A stretch of 64,000 nt of DNA from assembly GCA_036937835.1 (NCBI GenBank), contig CM072878.1, positions 3,148,001 to 3,212,000 on the forward strand, in the 5' to 3' direction. The position numbers and the translations under genes were made by a program. The notes below the pieces were generated by a model. It was not told the DNA's origin. It worked only from the letters and a program-made list of their open reading frames with translations, and searched no databases. Position 1 is the stretch's first letter. Every line of letters starts with the position of its first letter. This document shows positions 13,234 to 22,965 of this stretch, in pieces. This stretch comes from Pampus argenteus. Taxonomy: Eukaryota; Chordata; Actinopteri; Scombriformes; Stromateidae.

Positions 13234-16200
13234 CTGTGTTGTGCTGGGAAGGAGGTGTACAGTGGGTTTAGCAGAGCAACAACTTCACAAAACCAAAACT
13301 GAGCTAAACAAAAGGCTAAAAGCTCTGTGGATCTGAGAGGAACTGCAGAGTTTGTGATAATTCTCTATGAAATGTTTGCTATGGGTGACCCCTATAACTA
13401 TATTAGTGCAGCTTTAATTAATAAGAAAATGGTCTACAGGTTTGTTTTGTTTCTATCAACCAACAACCAACAACTTTTCCTTTTTTTTTATTTTGACATC
13501 CTACCTGTTTGGCTGTGAAGTAAGCCATGGCTGTGTCAGTGACGTGGTAGGCCTGCAGGCTCAACTCTGATAGGTTGGGCAGGAGCTGTGAGATAGCAGC
13601 GATGGCATCATCCGCCACATTGATGCAGTCACTGACACTGAGTGAAGTTAGCCGGGCGTTCAGACTGGACCACAGGCCAGCCTCTGTGAAGTCGTTGCAG
13701 CCTGACAGTTCAAGGTGCATCAGGCCTTGCATTTGCTCCAACATGACCTGCAACATTAAAGCCACCAGTTTGAATCACAGCTGATAAAGTGTGCTTACAG
13801 AGAGACAAGCAATGGAAAAACAGTAAAAGCAGCAGCATGCAACATTTGCACTTCAGCAGTATCACTGTTTAACTGTATTTTGTAATGTTTGTACATATAT
13901 TGTACAGCGTTCTATTTAGCGGTATTAACAACAACTTTTTCCACACACTATCTAATTTGACTGATTCAAAATGCCACAGGCATTATGAGTCAGCATATCT
14001 GTGTGTCAACACACTTGATGTCATATTAGTTACAGTGTAAACACCAGTGATCGATCTAGCTAGAACCAACTAGTCACCTGCTATTATCTCTAAATCAATT
14101 CCAGACCCACAGCTCAAGCCTTAAACAATCAAAACTGTGTAGTTACTGTGGACTGATACAATCATACTGATGAAAATGAAGTCTTTTTACAGTGACATTA
14201 TTCATTTTTCGGTTTGTTTTTCTTTTTCCTGCTTAATATGTCCTGCAGCCTCCCCATGTCTAATTCATTTCAATCATACACATAACCAAATATTTATATG
14301 TATTTTGACGGCTGGCCATTTTTATGTAACAAACCATTTTGGTGAACACCTGTTGCCAATATTGTGCAGGATCTTTTAGAGTCAATGTTACAGGTTCAAT
14401 AATCTTGTATTTCAAGTGAGTTTTCCATCTTTCAATTCCTTTCAATTCCTTTCCAATGTTGAACAGCCATAACTATTTATAATTATGTATTTGAGTTTTA
14501 TCTTTATCTATATTATGCAGAGGCTTATTGTTAAATTAAATAAAACCACAAATATTATATCTAATAATAATAGATATACTATGTAATATTATTATGAAAT
14601 TGTGAAATAATCAAATAAACATTTAATAACTCAGCTCAATGTTATATACATAATAACAATGTTCAAGGAAGCTGATTTTTAGTCATTATATTTTATTCAC
14701 AGGCTATTTACGGTGGGTTCTACTTCAACATCTGCACAGATGTTTCACACTCAGGCTTTTTTTTTGACAATTTTGAGACTTTACATTAGGCTACTCAGGT
14801 CAGTGGCATTGCTAGGGCATGAAGAACTTGTCAAATTCTTTTAAAAATTATGACGTGTGCATATTAATATCATTGTAGTCAAGTGTGTTGACACATAAAT
14901 ACTGGGCATACAGATATCATCACCCTTTAGTCTGGTTTTGGTTATTTGCTTAAATTTTGACATTTAGCAGCACGTAATTCTTGTTTTTGTTATGGTAACA
15001 TCATATTAGACTGCAGTGTCAAACCATTTGACTTTAATAAATGTCTAATCTGACTATATTACCAACTGTGGGTCTCCATACTCTCAGAGCATAGGCACTA
15101 TTCTACACTATTGTAGACAAACTACAACCTAAGACCATTGCTTTCCTTTCCTTTCCTTTCCTTTCCTTTCCTTTCCTTTCCTTTCCTTTCCTTTCCTTTC
15201 CTTTCCTTTCCTTTCCTTTCCTTTCCTTTCCTTTCCTTTCCTGTCTTTTTCAAATGGAATTCTTCCATTTAAGGTGAAAATGGTAATGCACAAATCAGCA
15301 TCCCACAACAGGAAAGTCCATATATAGATCATGCAGCCAACAGTTCTAGCTTTCTCCATAGAAACCATCTACTTATCCCAGAATAGCAGCCTAGCCTAGC
15401 AGGTATGAAGAGCCATCTGAGAAACACTCTGCCAGCATTTATGCCTCTTCTGTTCCTAGCAGTGGAATATGACACCATAAAGGCAGAGCTAGTAAAAACT
15501 AGAGTAAAAATCAGAATGTCTTCCGGTGTTTGGCTTTTGCTGTCTAACATGCCCTGTCATGTACCATAACACAAGAAACAAGCTACATAATAATCTGACT
15601 ATTTTTCCAAACTCATCCAGACTCACCTCCAATCCAGCATCTGTGATGGTGGACCTCTTGAGGCTGACTGAGCGAACACCCTTCTTGGAGAGCGGGTAGT
15701 TGTCAATGAACTCACAAATGTCCAGGTCTGACACGCCCACTAAGCAGAAAGACTGGAAGCCACGCAGTGCAAAGGCCTGCAAACTGACAAACTCCTTCTC
15801 CCCATTGGGCAACAAGGTATATAGCTCCTTGGCATGCAAGATGGGTGTCACGCCCTCCCAGAACTTGGGCTGATACAGCACCTTGCGCCATGTCTTGCAT
15901 ACCTGCGCCAGCACACATTTTTCAGCCGTGGTGAAGTACCACAGCAGTCGGTTGAGAAGCTTTTCATCCAGGACGAGCTGGCGCTCCAGGATCATGGGTT
16001 TGGGTAGAGTGAGGGGGGGTAGTGGACGAAGGGATGGCTTCAGGCCCACCAGAGGCTTTCCAGGCTCCAGGTCAGAGCCCAAGAGAGAAGCTGCTGAATG
16101 GGGCATGCCGGGGCCGTCCAAGTGGTGATGGTGGTGGTAGGGAAGGGAGGATGGTGGAGGAGGCAGAATGGAGGGCACCGTTGAGGACTGGCACAGGCGG

Positions 16201-16325
16201 TTCTTGGCAGCAGGTGTGCCCTTGGTGATACTTGCACTTCCCAGTCCGTTGGGCTGGCTGGGGGGCAACTTCACCATACCGTTGCGAGTCACGCAGGGAG
16301 ACTTCAGCTCGCTGGGAGTGGACAT
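9582..16325 (-). CDS. fbxl16: F-box and leucine-rich repeat protein 16, complete coding span in six exons
   Basis: The coding exons, in transcript order on the minus strand, are 16325-15627, 13747-13505, 12812-12547, 11542-11458, 10804-10741 and 9730-9582. All junctions are GT-AG and the join stays open for 501 codons plus TAA; as I recall the human protein is about 480 residues. Seen: a Pro/Ser-rich N-terminal region with a five-His run near residue 64, an F-box-like segment at about 120-160 (VCKTWRKVLYQPKFW), then tandem leucine-rich repeats to the C-terminus ending HCMVIE. Family knowledge: FBXL16 is a brain-enriched F-box/LRR protein that binds SKP1 and is reported to bind PP2A and to modulate the stability of other proteins, rather than acting as a plain SCF ubiquitin-ligase receptor. 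The ATG at 16325 (MSTPSELK) is chosen because it aligns with the mammalian start; an in-frame ATG three codons upstream at 16334 is the alternative. The first exon is probably noncoding and lies near 28.2-28.6 kb. Confidence 0.96.
9824..10180 (+). repeat. dispersed 'gggctgcaactaa' repeat in fbxl16 intron 5
   Basis: It starts tagggctgcaactaatgatt and ends tgatttattgattaacaaaa...tagttgtagatta, a family very common in fish introns and probably a non-autonomous DNA transposon. A second copy lies at 61522-61870. Confidence 0.65.
10540..10690 (+). repeat. 3' portion of the foldback repeat family in fbxl16 intron 5
   Basis: Contains tttagcatcaaattccctct and gtggaagtatagg, matching 45877-45932 closely. 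It lies about 50 bases beyond the donor of fbxl16 coding exon 5 (10804-10741). Confidence 0.65.
10741..10804 (-). CDS. fbxl16: fbxl16 coding exon 5: leucine-rich repeat
   Basis: A 64-base exon: VQDFGLQHLFGMRSLRLLSL then A and the first base of Gly. The acceptor gtgcag sits inside a CA/GT-rich stretch and the donor is gtacga. The frame continues across the junction into exon 6 as GCPLLTTTGLSGL. Confidence 0.94.
11458..11542 (-). CDS. fbxl16: fbxl16 coding exon 4: leucine-rich repeat
   Basis: An 85-base exon with one base completing Arg403, then 28 codons: CVRITDTGLGYLSTMSSL ... YLRWCCQ. Acceptor acttttag, donor gtaaca, phase 0 out. It is too short to show up as an isolated open frame and was found by matching the flanking LRR pattern. 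Confidence 0.94.
12547..12812 (-). CDS. fbxl16: fbxl16 coding exon 3: leucine-rich repeats
   Basis: Residues 315-402 plus two bases of the next codon. The acceptor is ...cgcatag and the exon opens GYTTHTLRLHSCWEITNHGV and closes KLEELVLDR (the Arg codon is split AG|A). It includes LSLSGCSKITDDGVELVAEN and LDLSWCPRITDMALEY, two canonical cysteine-containing LRRs. The His in LHSCWEIT is probably a lineage substitution, since the mammalian protein has Leu there. Confidence 0.95.
13149..13232 (+). repeat. (GT)42 microsatellite in fbxl16 intron 2
   Basis: Uninterrupted GT repeat, (CA)n on the transcript strand. Confidence 0.95.
13235..13400 (+). repeat. dispersed repeat in fbxl16 intron 2
   Basis: gtgtacagtgggtttagcag...gctaaa...gatctgagaggaactgcaga...gtgataattctctatg. 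It matches 62890-63065 in smg1 intron 27 in the same order with small gaps. Confidence 0.65.
13505..13747 (-). CDS. fbxl16: fbxl16 coding exon 2: leucine-rich repeats
   Basis: Residues 234-314, exactly 81 codons, phase 0 at both ends. It starts VMLEQMQGLMHLELSGCNDF and ends AMAYFTAKQ before the donor gtagga. The repeated LxxLxLxxCxxxxDxxx pattern is that of cysteine-containing LRRs. Confidence 0.96.
15141..15241 (+). repeat. (CTTTC)n pentanucleotide microsatellite
   Basis: About 20 units in fbxl16, between coding exons 1 and 2; it reads (GAAAG)n on the transcript strand. Confidence 0.95.
15627..16325 (-). CDS. fbxl16: fbxl16 coding exon 1: Pro-rich N-terminus and F-box
   Basis: This exon encodes residues 1-233. 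It runs from an acceptor at 16342 (ctctacaaccag) through a 16-base leader to the ATG, and ends ...TITDAGLE before the donor gtgagt, phase 0. It carries the disordered Pro/Ser/His region, the F-box-like segment and the first LRR-like strands (DLDICEFIDNYPLSKKGV). The N-terminal ~110 residues look weakly conserved outside PCVTRNGMVKL and PNGLGSASITKGTPA-like blocks; conservation becomes strong from the F-box onward. Confidence 0.96.
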
Positions 16326-19300
16326 GTTCAACATTGGGAACCTGGTTGTAGAGGACAGATTCACAGGATCAGGGTGTGTAAAGAATGAACAGTCAATTAA
16401 TTTAATAAAGATTTATTTAACTGCCTTGGAACGATAACAACATTCATGATAAACAAACATTTTGCTCACAACTAGTGACGTAGTTAAACAACAATAAGTA
16501 CACAAACCCTCCATGTTGCATTGAGATCAGATCAGAGTATTTACTGAGAAGTACATTTGGCAAAATGCTGTGTCCTTTAACTTTTTGCTCTGGATAAGTT
16601 TAGTTAAAAGCGAACATAAAAACAGACATATCACAGCACAGTGTGCAGTATGCTAACAGACACCCTGCATCTTAGGATGATGAAGGATGACATATTTCCA
16701 TGTACCTACAGTATGTTGTCTTTGGGATCTCTACTAGGATTTAACTGAATGAAACTTTTGTTTTGTTTTGTGCCTTCTCACAATGTTTTGTCAAGCAACA
16801 TGTTTTAGTAGGAAGTTGATTATCAGAGTTGTTATGATGAACAGCCAATTCCTGCACACTCAAATATCCATACAGTTGTTTGATGGAAGTGATGGAATTA
16901 CTGTAAGAATGTATACTATTAGTATAGAGCTACTGAGGTTTAATTCAAGTCCAGCTGGTAATTATCAGCCTTGGAACTGACAAACTGAACATACAGATAG
17001 AGCATATAATATATATAAAATATATATTTCACTGCGGGACAGGTTTGAGGTTTGTTTGTCTATTTTTATTTATTTAATAATTTATTTTTGCATTGGAATT
17101 AAAATGTAACTCAAGATGACTCCAGCTGCCACCAAACTTAAAGGAAGTATTACCGTACTTTGAATTTAGGGTAAAGAGAAAAGCAGAGATGATGTTGATA
17201 TAATTTTATCAAATTCGAAATCTAGTATCAAATCCACTACATCTCAAAGATGTTTAATCACCTCTTGTTAGGTTGACCACCGTTTTTATTGGTAGTCTAA
17301 TTAATGTTCATAACCAAAAATGAGATGTGAGAGCAGCATAATATAATGAAATGTTAACTACATGTATCTGACACCTTCGGCTTACAGTACTACTGAACTT
17401 TAGCAGCTACTGACTCCCAATACTGAAGGTCCTGATTCACAGCTATGAAGCTGATCAGATTCAAATACTGATTTGATCTGAATCACAGTTTAACAGAGAG
17501 GTTCTTAAAGTGACGTGAGGTGATCAGCTGATGTAACTGATGTAATTTACACTGATGTAATCTGTTGCCAGTGATGTCATTTGTTTTAAGCAGCAGCACT
17601 GTTGATGAAAAATAGGAGATAAAAGGTTTGATCAGAGATTTGCTAGTGTCGGAGCATAATTAATTACCATCAGGGAACCGGATCTAATTTGGAACTGGTT
17701 ATAAGAAGCACCCTGAGCAATATGGTAATACATGAGACCAGCTTCCATGGATTTTATCACACTCTTTATATTTTTATTTGTCTTAATTTTTAAATCTGTG
17801 TTTGTATTAGATAACTGTGACAAATGTGAGGATGGAATAATTGATCTTATTTTTTTCATGATTTATTTCAATTACTCAGCTCCTCCTTTTTCTCTATAAA
17901 TGGTTTGCCATCACAGTCCATGCCTTATCCAGGAATTTCAACCACATCTCGCTAAGTTTGATGAGTTGTTCCCCATATATGTCACCAAAGTTCCTACTTT
18001 ATAGTTTCATACATTTTTATTTTTAAACTGACAACTGAGCAAACTTCATCTACTGATGACGATTATAATTTTTTAACATCTGGCCAGAGACAGCTCGTTT
18101 TTCTCTTGATGTCCCTGTATTATATCAATATAATAAATAAAATAAAATAAAAAACTGTCAACTGTCAAACTAAAATCTATTTCCAAGATTTAACTCTCAT
18201 ATTTGATTTCTCACAAAATCACACTATTGTGATTGTTTATAATGATATGAAATTGGATGTACATGATATGAAGGGTTATTGATATACTGTAGTTCATGTT
18301 TATTTTGTCTGACCAACAATGAAAATAAGTATTACAATTATGAGGACATATAAAACAGAAAAAAGCAGATCCTTAGAGTTGAGTCATATGACAAAATATT
18401 TGGTTTTATACTAAAACAAATCTTAATAATAATCAATGATAAAACTACAATTTGCTTTAGATAACTGTAACTAACAGCTTCCATTTCATAGAATATTATT
18501 GTAAATAATAAAGAAAAGCAGTTAGCTGAGTCAAATGTTACCACTGTCATCAGCATGCTGTTTGAATAGGCTTCTTCTGTTTTGATGCTGGCTTTTAACA
18601 GAGCTGGACGGTGAATCCGAGTGAAAAGACATTATAGTGTAAATGAAAGCTGTGGCTCATGGCCCCATCTAGCCTGTTCTCTGTGATCTCACTGTATCAG
18701 CAGCAGGAGGACACAGGCTCAAACAGCTCAGTTATGTAACACCCTGACTATAGGGCTTCACACACAACAGCATCCTTCTGTCCCACTCTACTGACACAAC
18801 CGGCTGTGCTATTTACACCTACTACATCTATGTATATACATATACATCTACTTGTCTATGCACACTGTCTATGAGTTATCAAGAGCACTTTTCCATATGA
18901 TCACATCACAGCATTTTACATTTGATCATTTTAAAATATTTGTTGTCAGTCCCTTAGCAGATGGAGACTGGCTCTGCCTCCCCTGTCGCATCTCCATTAC
19001 ATAATACAGCAATGTTGTCAACTAAGCCAGCTACAGCAAGCACCCAGGAAGCATTTTAAAAAGGCATACATATGTCAAAACAATGACGGGGGAACTCAAC
19101 AGATGAAGAAATATCCACACTGATATCAAAGGCCAGTTTTAAATATTTCTCAAGATTTCATCTAATCCTGAGGTAACAAATGCACAGTCACGGTAACATC
19201 TATATTTACCATTCCTCCGTCATGTGGCTGTGGTGCTGCCTCTGTCAGGAGTTAGGGATGCTGAATGCTGAAGCATCTGCAGGCTCTGATGCCTGTGATT

Positions 19301-19898
19301 CACCACAGGCAACAATAACAGGATATCGGGCACTTCACAATAAAACCATCTTTCTGTAAACTGAACTGACTGACTGTAAAAACAAAAGCCTGAAACTGTT
19401 TACCTTCGTGTTAAATTTGATTAAACTGAACACAACTGTTATAATAAATATAGGAAGCCATTTACCACAACTAACTATTTGCTGTCTACACAGCCTTTTT
19501 TTCTCCAATGTTCAGACAGTTACACAGTGGAGACTTTATATGTGTCTTATTATACATACGTCTATATCAGGATCTTCTCCCTGATCAAAATTTAAATAAT
19601 GCAACCTTTTATGTAGATAAGTGGCCATATTCTCCACTCACCCAGACTCTTTCTTTGTGCTACATCAACCACAGATCTCATATTAATGAGACACTTAACA
19701 CTTAGCAGGGTCTGCCTGAGGGACCACACTTCACCAGTGAATAATAAATATATTGTAACTGAGAATGAAGAACTTATGTTTCCTCCAGCAACTGAGTTGT
19801 TACTTATTAACTTTTATGAATTTATTTAGCAATCATAGACATCTGGATCTGAAAACTGAAAAATGCATTGATGTCAGCTGTCTTAACTGTGTGCTGTT

Positions 19899-20225
19899 GT
19901 GAAAGAAGTACTCAGATCATTTACTTAAGTAAAAGTACCAGTACAACAATGTCAAAATACTCCATTCCAAGTAAAAGTCCTGCTTAAGTAAAAGTACATA
20001 CGTATTATCAGCTCATAGTTAAAATATTAACAGTAGTGTTTTGGTCCCTCTGACTGATATATTATTATATATGACATCCTTAGATTATTAATACTGAAGC
20101 ATCAGTGTTGTAGCAGCTGCTGGAGGTGGAGCTAGTTTCAACTACTGTATACACTTTAGTCCAGTGGTTGGACCCCTGCAAAGGGTCACCAGATAAATCT
20201 GAGGGGTCGTGAGATGATTGATTGG
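19899..20225 (+). repeat. fish 'acttaagtaaaagtac' dispersed repeat
   Basis: gaaagaagtactcagatcat, tttacttaagtaaaagtacc and ccattccaagtaaaagtcct form a well-known-looking fish repeat; it ends aaagggtcaccagataaatc...tgaggggtcgtgagatgatt. A shorter copy is at 21105-21245. Confidence 0.65.
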
Positions 20226-21104
20226 AGAAAAAAGAAGAAAAAACAAAGATCTGATACACAATGTTTGATACACATGTTTTCAGTTTTAGGATTTTTTCTC
20301 TAATTTTTGATTTTTGGTTGAAATATTGGATCATTTATTTATTGAAATGAAACCATGTAAGAAGTTTAGAGGTAAAAATTACTATTTGGTGGAGCTGTTA
20401 ACAACTCATACACATCTGAAATTTGACCCGACTACACACTGAAAAAAGGGTCAAAAGACAAAAATGTTGAAACAACTGGTTTCATCTTTAACAATGTGTT
20501 GCATTTTAAAAGCTTGTGTCAAAAGTTCAAGCACCCTCAAAATTGTACTTTAACATTAACTAAACTGTACAATACTTTAGTTAATGTATTTATCTACTTT
20601 AATAATCTATGTTTTTAGGAATGTATGTTCATTAAAAAAAGGCAGAACTATTACAGAATATTTATTTTGTTATTTTCTTTTTTAATTATGTCTTGCTTTC
20701 TTTTTATATATTTTATACAATTTGGAATGATGGTCATATGCAAAATAATCTCCTAGCTGCTTGCATGATGTCTGAATTATTGTTGTTACATTTCAATAAA
20801 GAAATATGTTTATGTTTTTGAAGTTACACCTATCTGAGGAAACACAACTACAGACACTCAAAGCAATTAACCCATGCATTGTACAATGGTAACATTTAAT
20901 CAGAAAAGTGTCTACTGTGCAATTTATCTTCGATTAGAATTTTAAATCACTGTATCTGTTGTTCTTGTGTATACTTCTTTCATTACAGTCCTTCACAGCC
21001 ACTATAACTATCGTCAGTCATAGACAAGAAGAATAACGTGAGAATAAAGTTTTTTGACACATAATTTGCACATTTTGCACTTTAAATTTGTTCTGAAAGC
21101 AGCT

Positions 21105-21245
21105 TTGGTAGAAGAAATACTAAGTAAAAGTAACAATACCACAATGTAAAATAACTGCATTATGAGTAAAAGTTTTGCATTTAAAATCATATTTAAGATA
21201 AAGTACAGAATCAGATAAATTTACTTAAAAGTACTCATTTCTTAA
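21105..21245 (+). repeat. second, shorter copy of the 'aagtaaaagta' repeat
   Basis: tagaagaaatactaagtaaa...acaatgtaaaataactgcat...tttacttaaaagtactcatt matches the first half of 19899-20225. Confidence 0.55.
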
Positions 21246-22239
21246 GAAAATTGCCTGCTGTGAATGATAAATTCCATGATACACATTTTTTTTCTCTTCT
21301 TCTTCTGATTTTCAGATTTTTCTCTAAACTCAACAATTCTTGCACAATTATTTATTTTATGGAACAGTTATATATATATAGTTAAACATCATGACAGTTC
21401 AAACTTACATCACAGTAAGTTTTATGACATCTGAATTGACAAGTACACAACTAACTAAAGTATTTATTCTAATGTAATGATATCATTTTGTAGATATGTA
21501 TAGATATTTTAAAAGCTGGCTACTCTGTCGTGTGGTGCCACGGGAAAAGGTGGGCCTCCTGAACACACTCATATTCACACACGTATCATATGCTACTGTA
21601 CGTTTGACTGAGCTAACAGTTCAGTTCCCCTGATGAATCACTTTCACCGGGCTAAACAAAACTGTGTTGAATAGCACTATCACTGTTTATCCCACAGAGC
21701 CTGGGTTTAAAGAGGACCACAACAACATGTACTCTCTAACACACTCTTACTACAAATAGCGATGTATGGTCTCACTGCTGTGAAACAGAGCCGCATGAAT
21801 CACTCAGGCCCGTTTTCCCCCAGTCCATCTGAGTTCTATGATTCATGGAACTGCTGGTAAGAGGTGGTCCTGAAGTGCAAAACTGAAAACACAACATTTT
21901 ATAAAAACAAAAATGTTTTTCAATTGGATTTTGTCATTAAGATATGCTTGAAAGCATATTGAGAATAACGTCATATTTGTTGATATATCTCGTTATTTTT
22001 TCTTACATCCTTTTAAACTCAATGCAAATGTTAATGTGTTTTCTGACATGCCGACGTGTTTTTCTGTTTTGTCCACCTGTTCTAAACTTGAGCTGAACTT
22101 CTGAACTACACCCATTATTATGTAACCTAAGGGAGCTCACTACGTCCTAGTGAGCTGTGATCAGATCTCATGATTGTAGATATTAGATATTAAAAAATCA
22201 ATGGGATATTAAAACTAGATTTTGGCACTGCTGACTTTA

Positions 22240-22490
22240 TAAGGACCACCACAAACATCTCAGTGGGGACCCTTCCATGGCCGAACTGTCTGAACATTTA
22301 GCCAGAGTCTTCAAGTCACAAGGAGTCAGCACATATCACAAACCATTCAACACTTTAACATCTCTGTGTTACACCCTAAACACAGAAACCCTCATCATCA
22401 TGACATCACACGTGAGCTGTAGAAAACACTATATCAGTAAAACATTAAGGACCCTGATTAAGAGACACATCAGCTGTCTGTGATCACCAG
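22240..22490 (+). mobile_element. probable Penelope-like element scrap (GIY-YIG-like tail)
   Basis: The frame at 22277-22483 reads LARVFKSQGVSTYHKPFNTL and later VSCRKHYISKTLRTLIKRHI, resembling the linker and endonuclease start of Penelope-like elements (pattern C..x(n)YIG.T.R.L..R...H). The diagnostic YIG is YIS here, and no reverse transcriptase is adjacent. Assignment is tentative. Confidence 0.45.
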
Positions 22491-22628
22491 ACTAAAACCC
22501 CTCACAGCATCCACTAAGGAGAGGTCAAAGGTCATCGGGCAGGAGAAAGATCAAGGAAACCAATTTTGAACAGACTGATGTTACTGACTGACAGTCAGGA
22601 GCCCAATATGAATATTGAAACATGTTTT

Positions 22629-22965
22629 CTTGCTGTAATCATTCCTCCTGTTCATACTGACCATTAGAAGATCCCTTCATAATGCATTTACAATGGAAGT
22701 GATGGGGAACAAAACCCACAGATTCCTTCTTTGCAAAGATATCAAAATGAGTCAACAGTGAGGAAACACAAAGAAAGATGAAATTAAATGTGGCAGATAT
22801 TTACTTGATATGAATGACTCCAGATCAACTTCTAAATACATTTTTGTGCAAAATGACTGTGTGGACACATTGCAGATTTTTGCCTCCATCACTTCCATTG
22901 AAAGTACATTTGAAGCAGATCTTTTAACAGCCAGTATGAACAGGAGCAATGATTACAGTCACTGC
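22629..22965. repeat. foldback (MITE-like) element with ~80-base inverted arms
   Basis: The left arm 22629-22710 (gtaatcattcctcctgttca...aatggaagtgatggg) is the reverse complement, at roughly 80% by eye, of 22881-22965 (catcacttccattga...tgaacaggagcaatgattac). Single-sided copies of the same family occur at 4905-5160, 10540-10690 and 45735-45930. Confidence 0.75.

Noticed and set aside
15141..15241. Regular tandem units considered as a CRISPR-like array
   Set aside because: A 5-base unit without spacers in a vertebrate genome is a plain microsatellite.
15129..15368. Lys/Glu/Arg-rich frame on the minus strand
   Set aside because: Translation of the (CTTTC)n microsatellite.
15883..16437. Several frames opposite or overlapping fbxl16 coding exon 1
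   Set aside because: Shadows of the GC-richer true exon; no similarity to known proteins.
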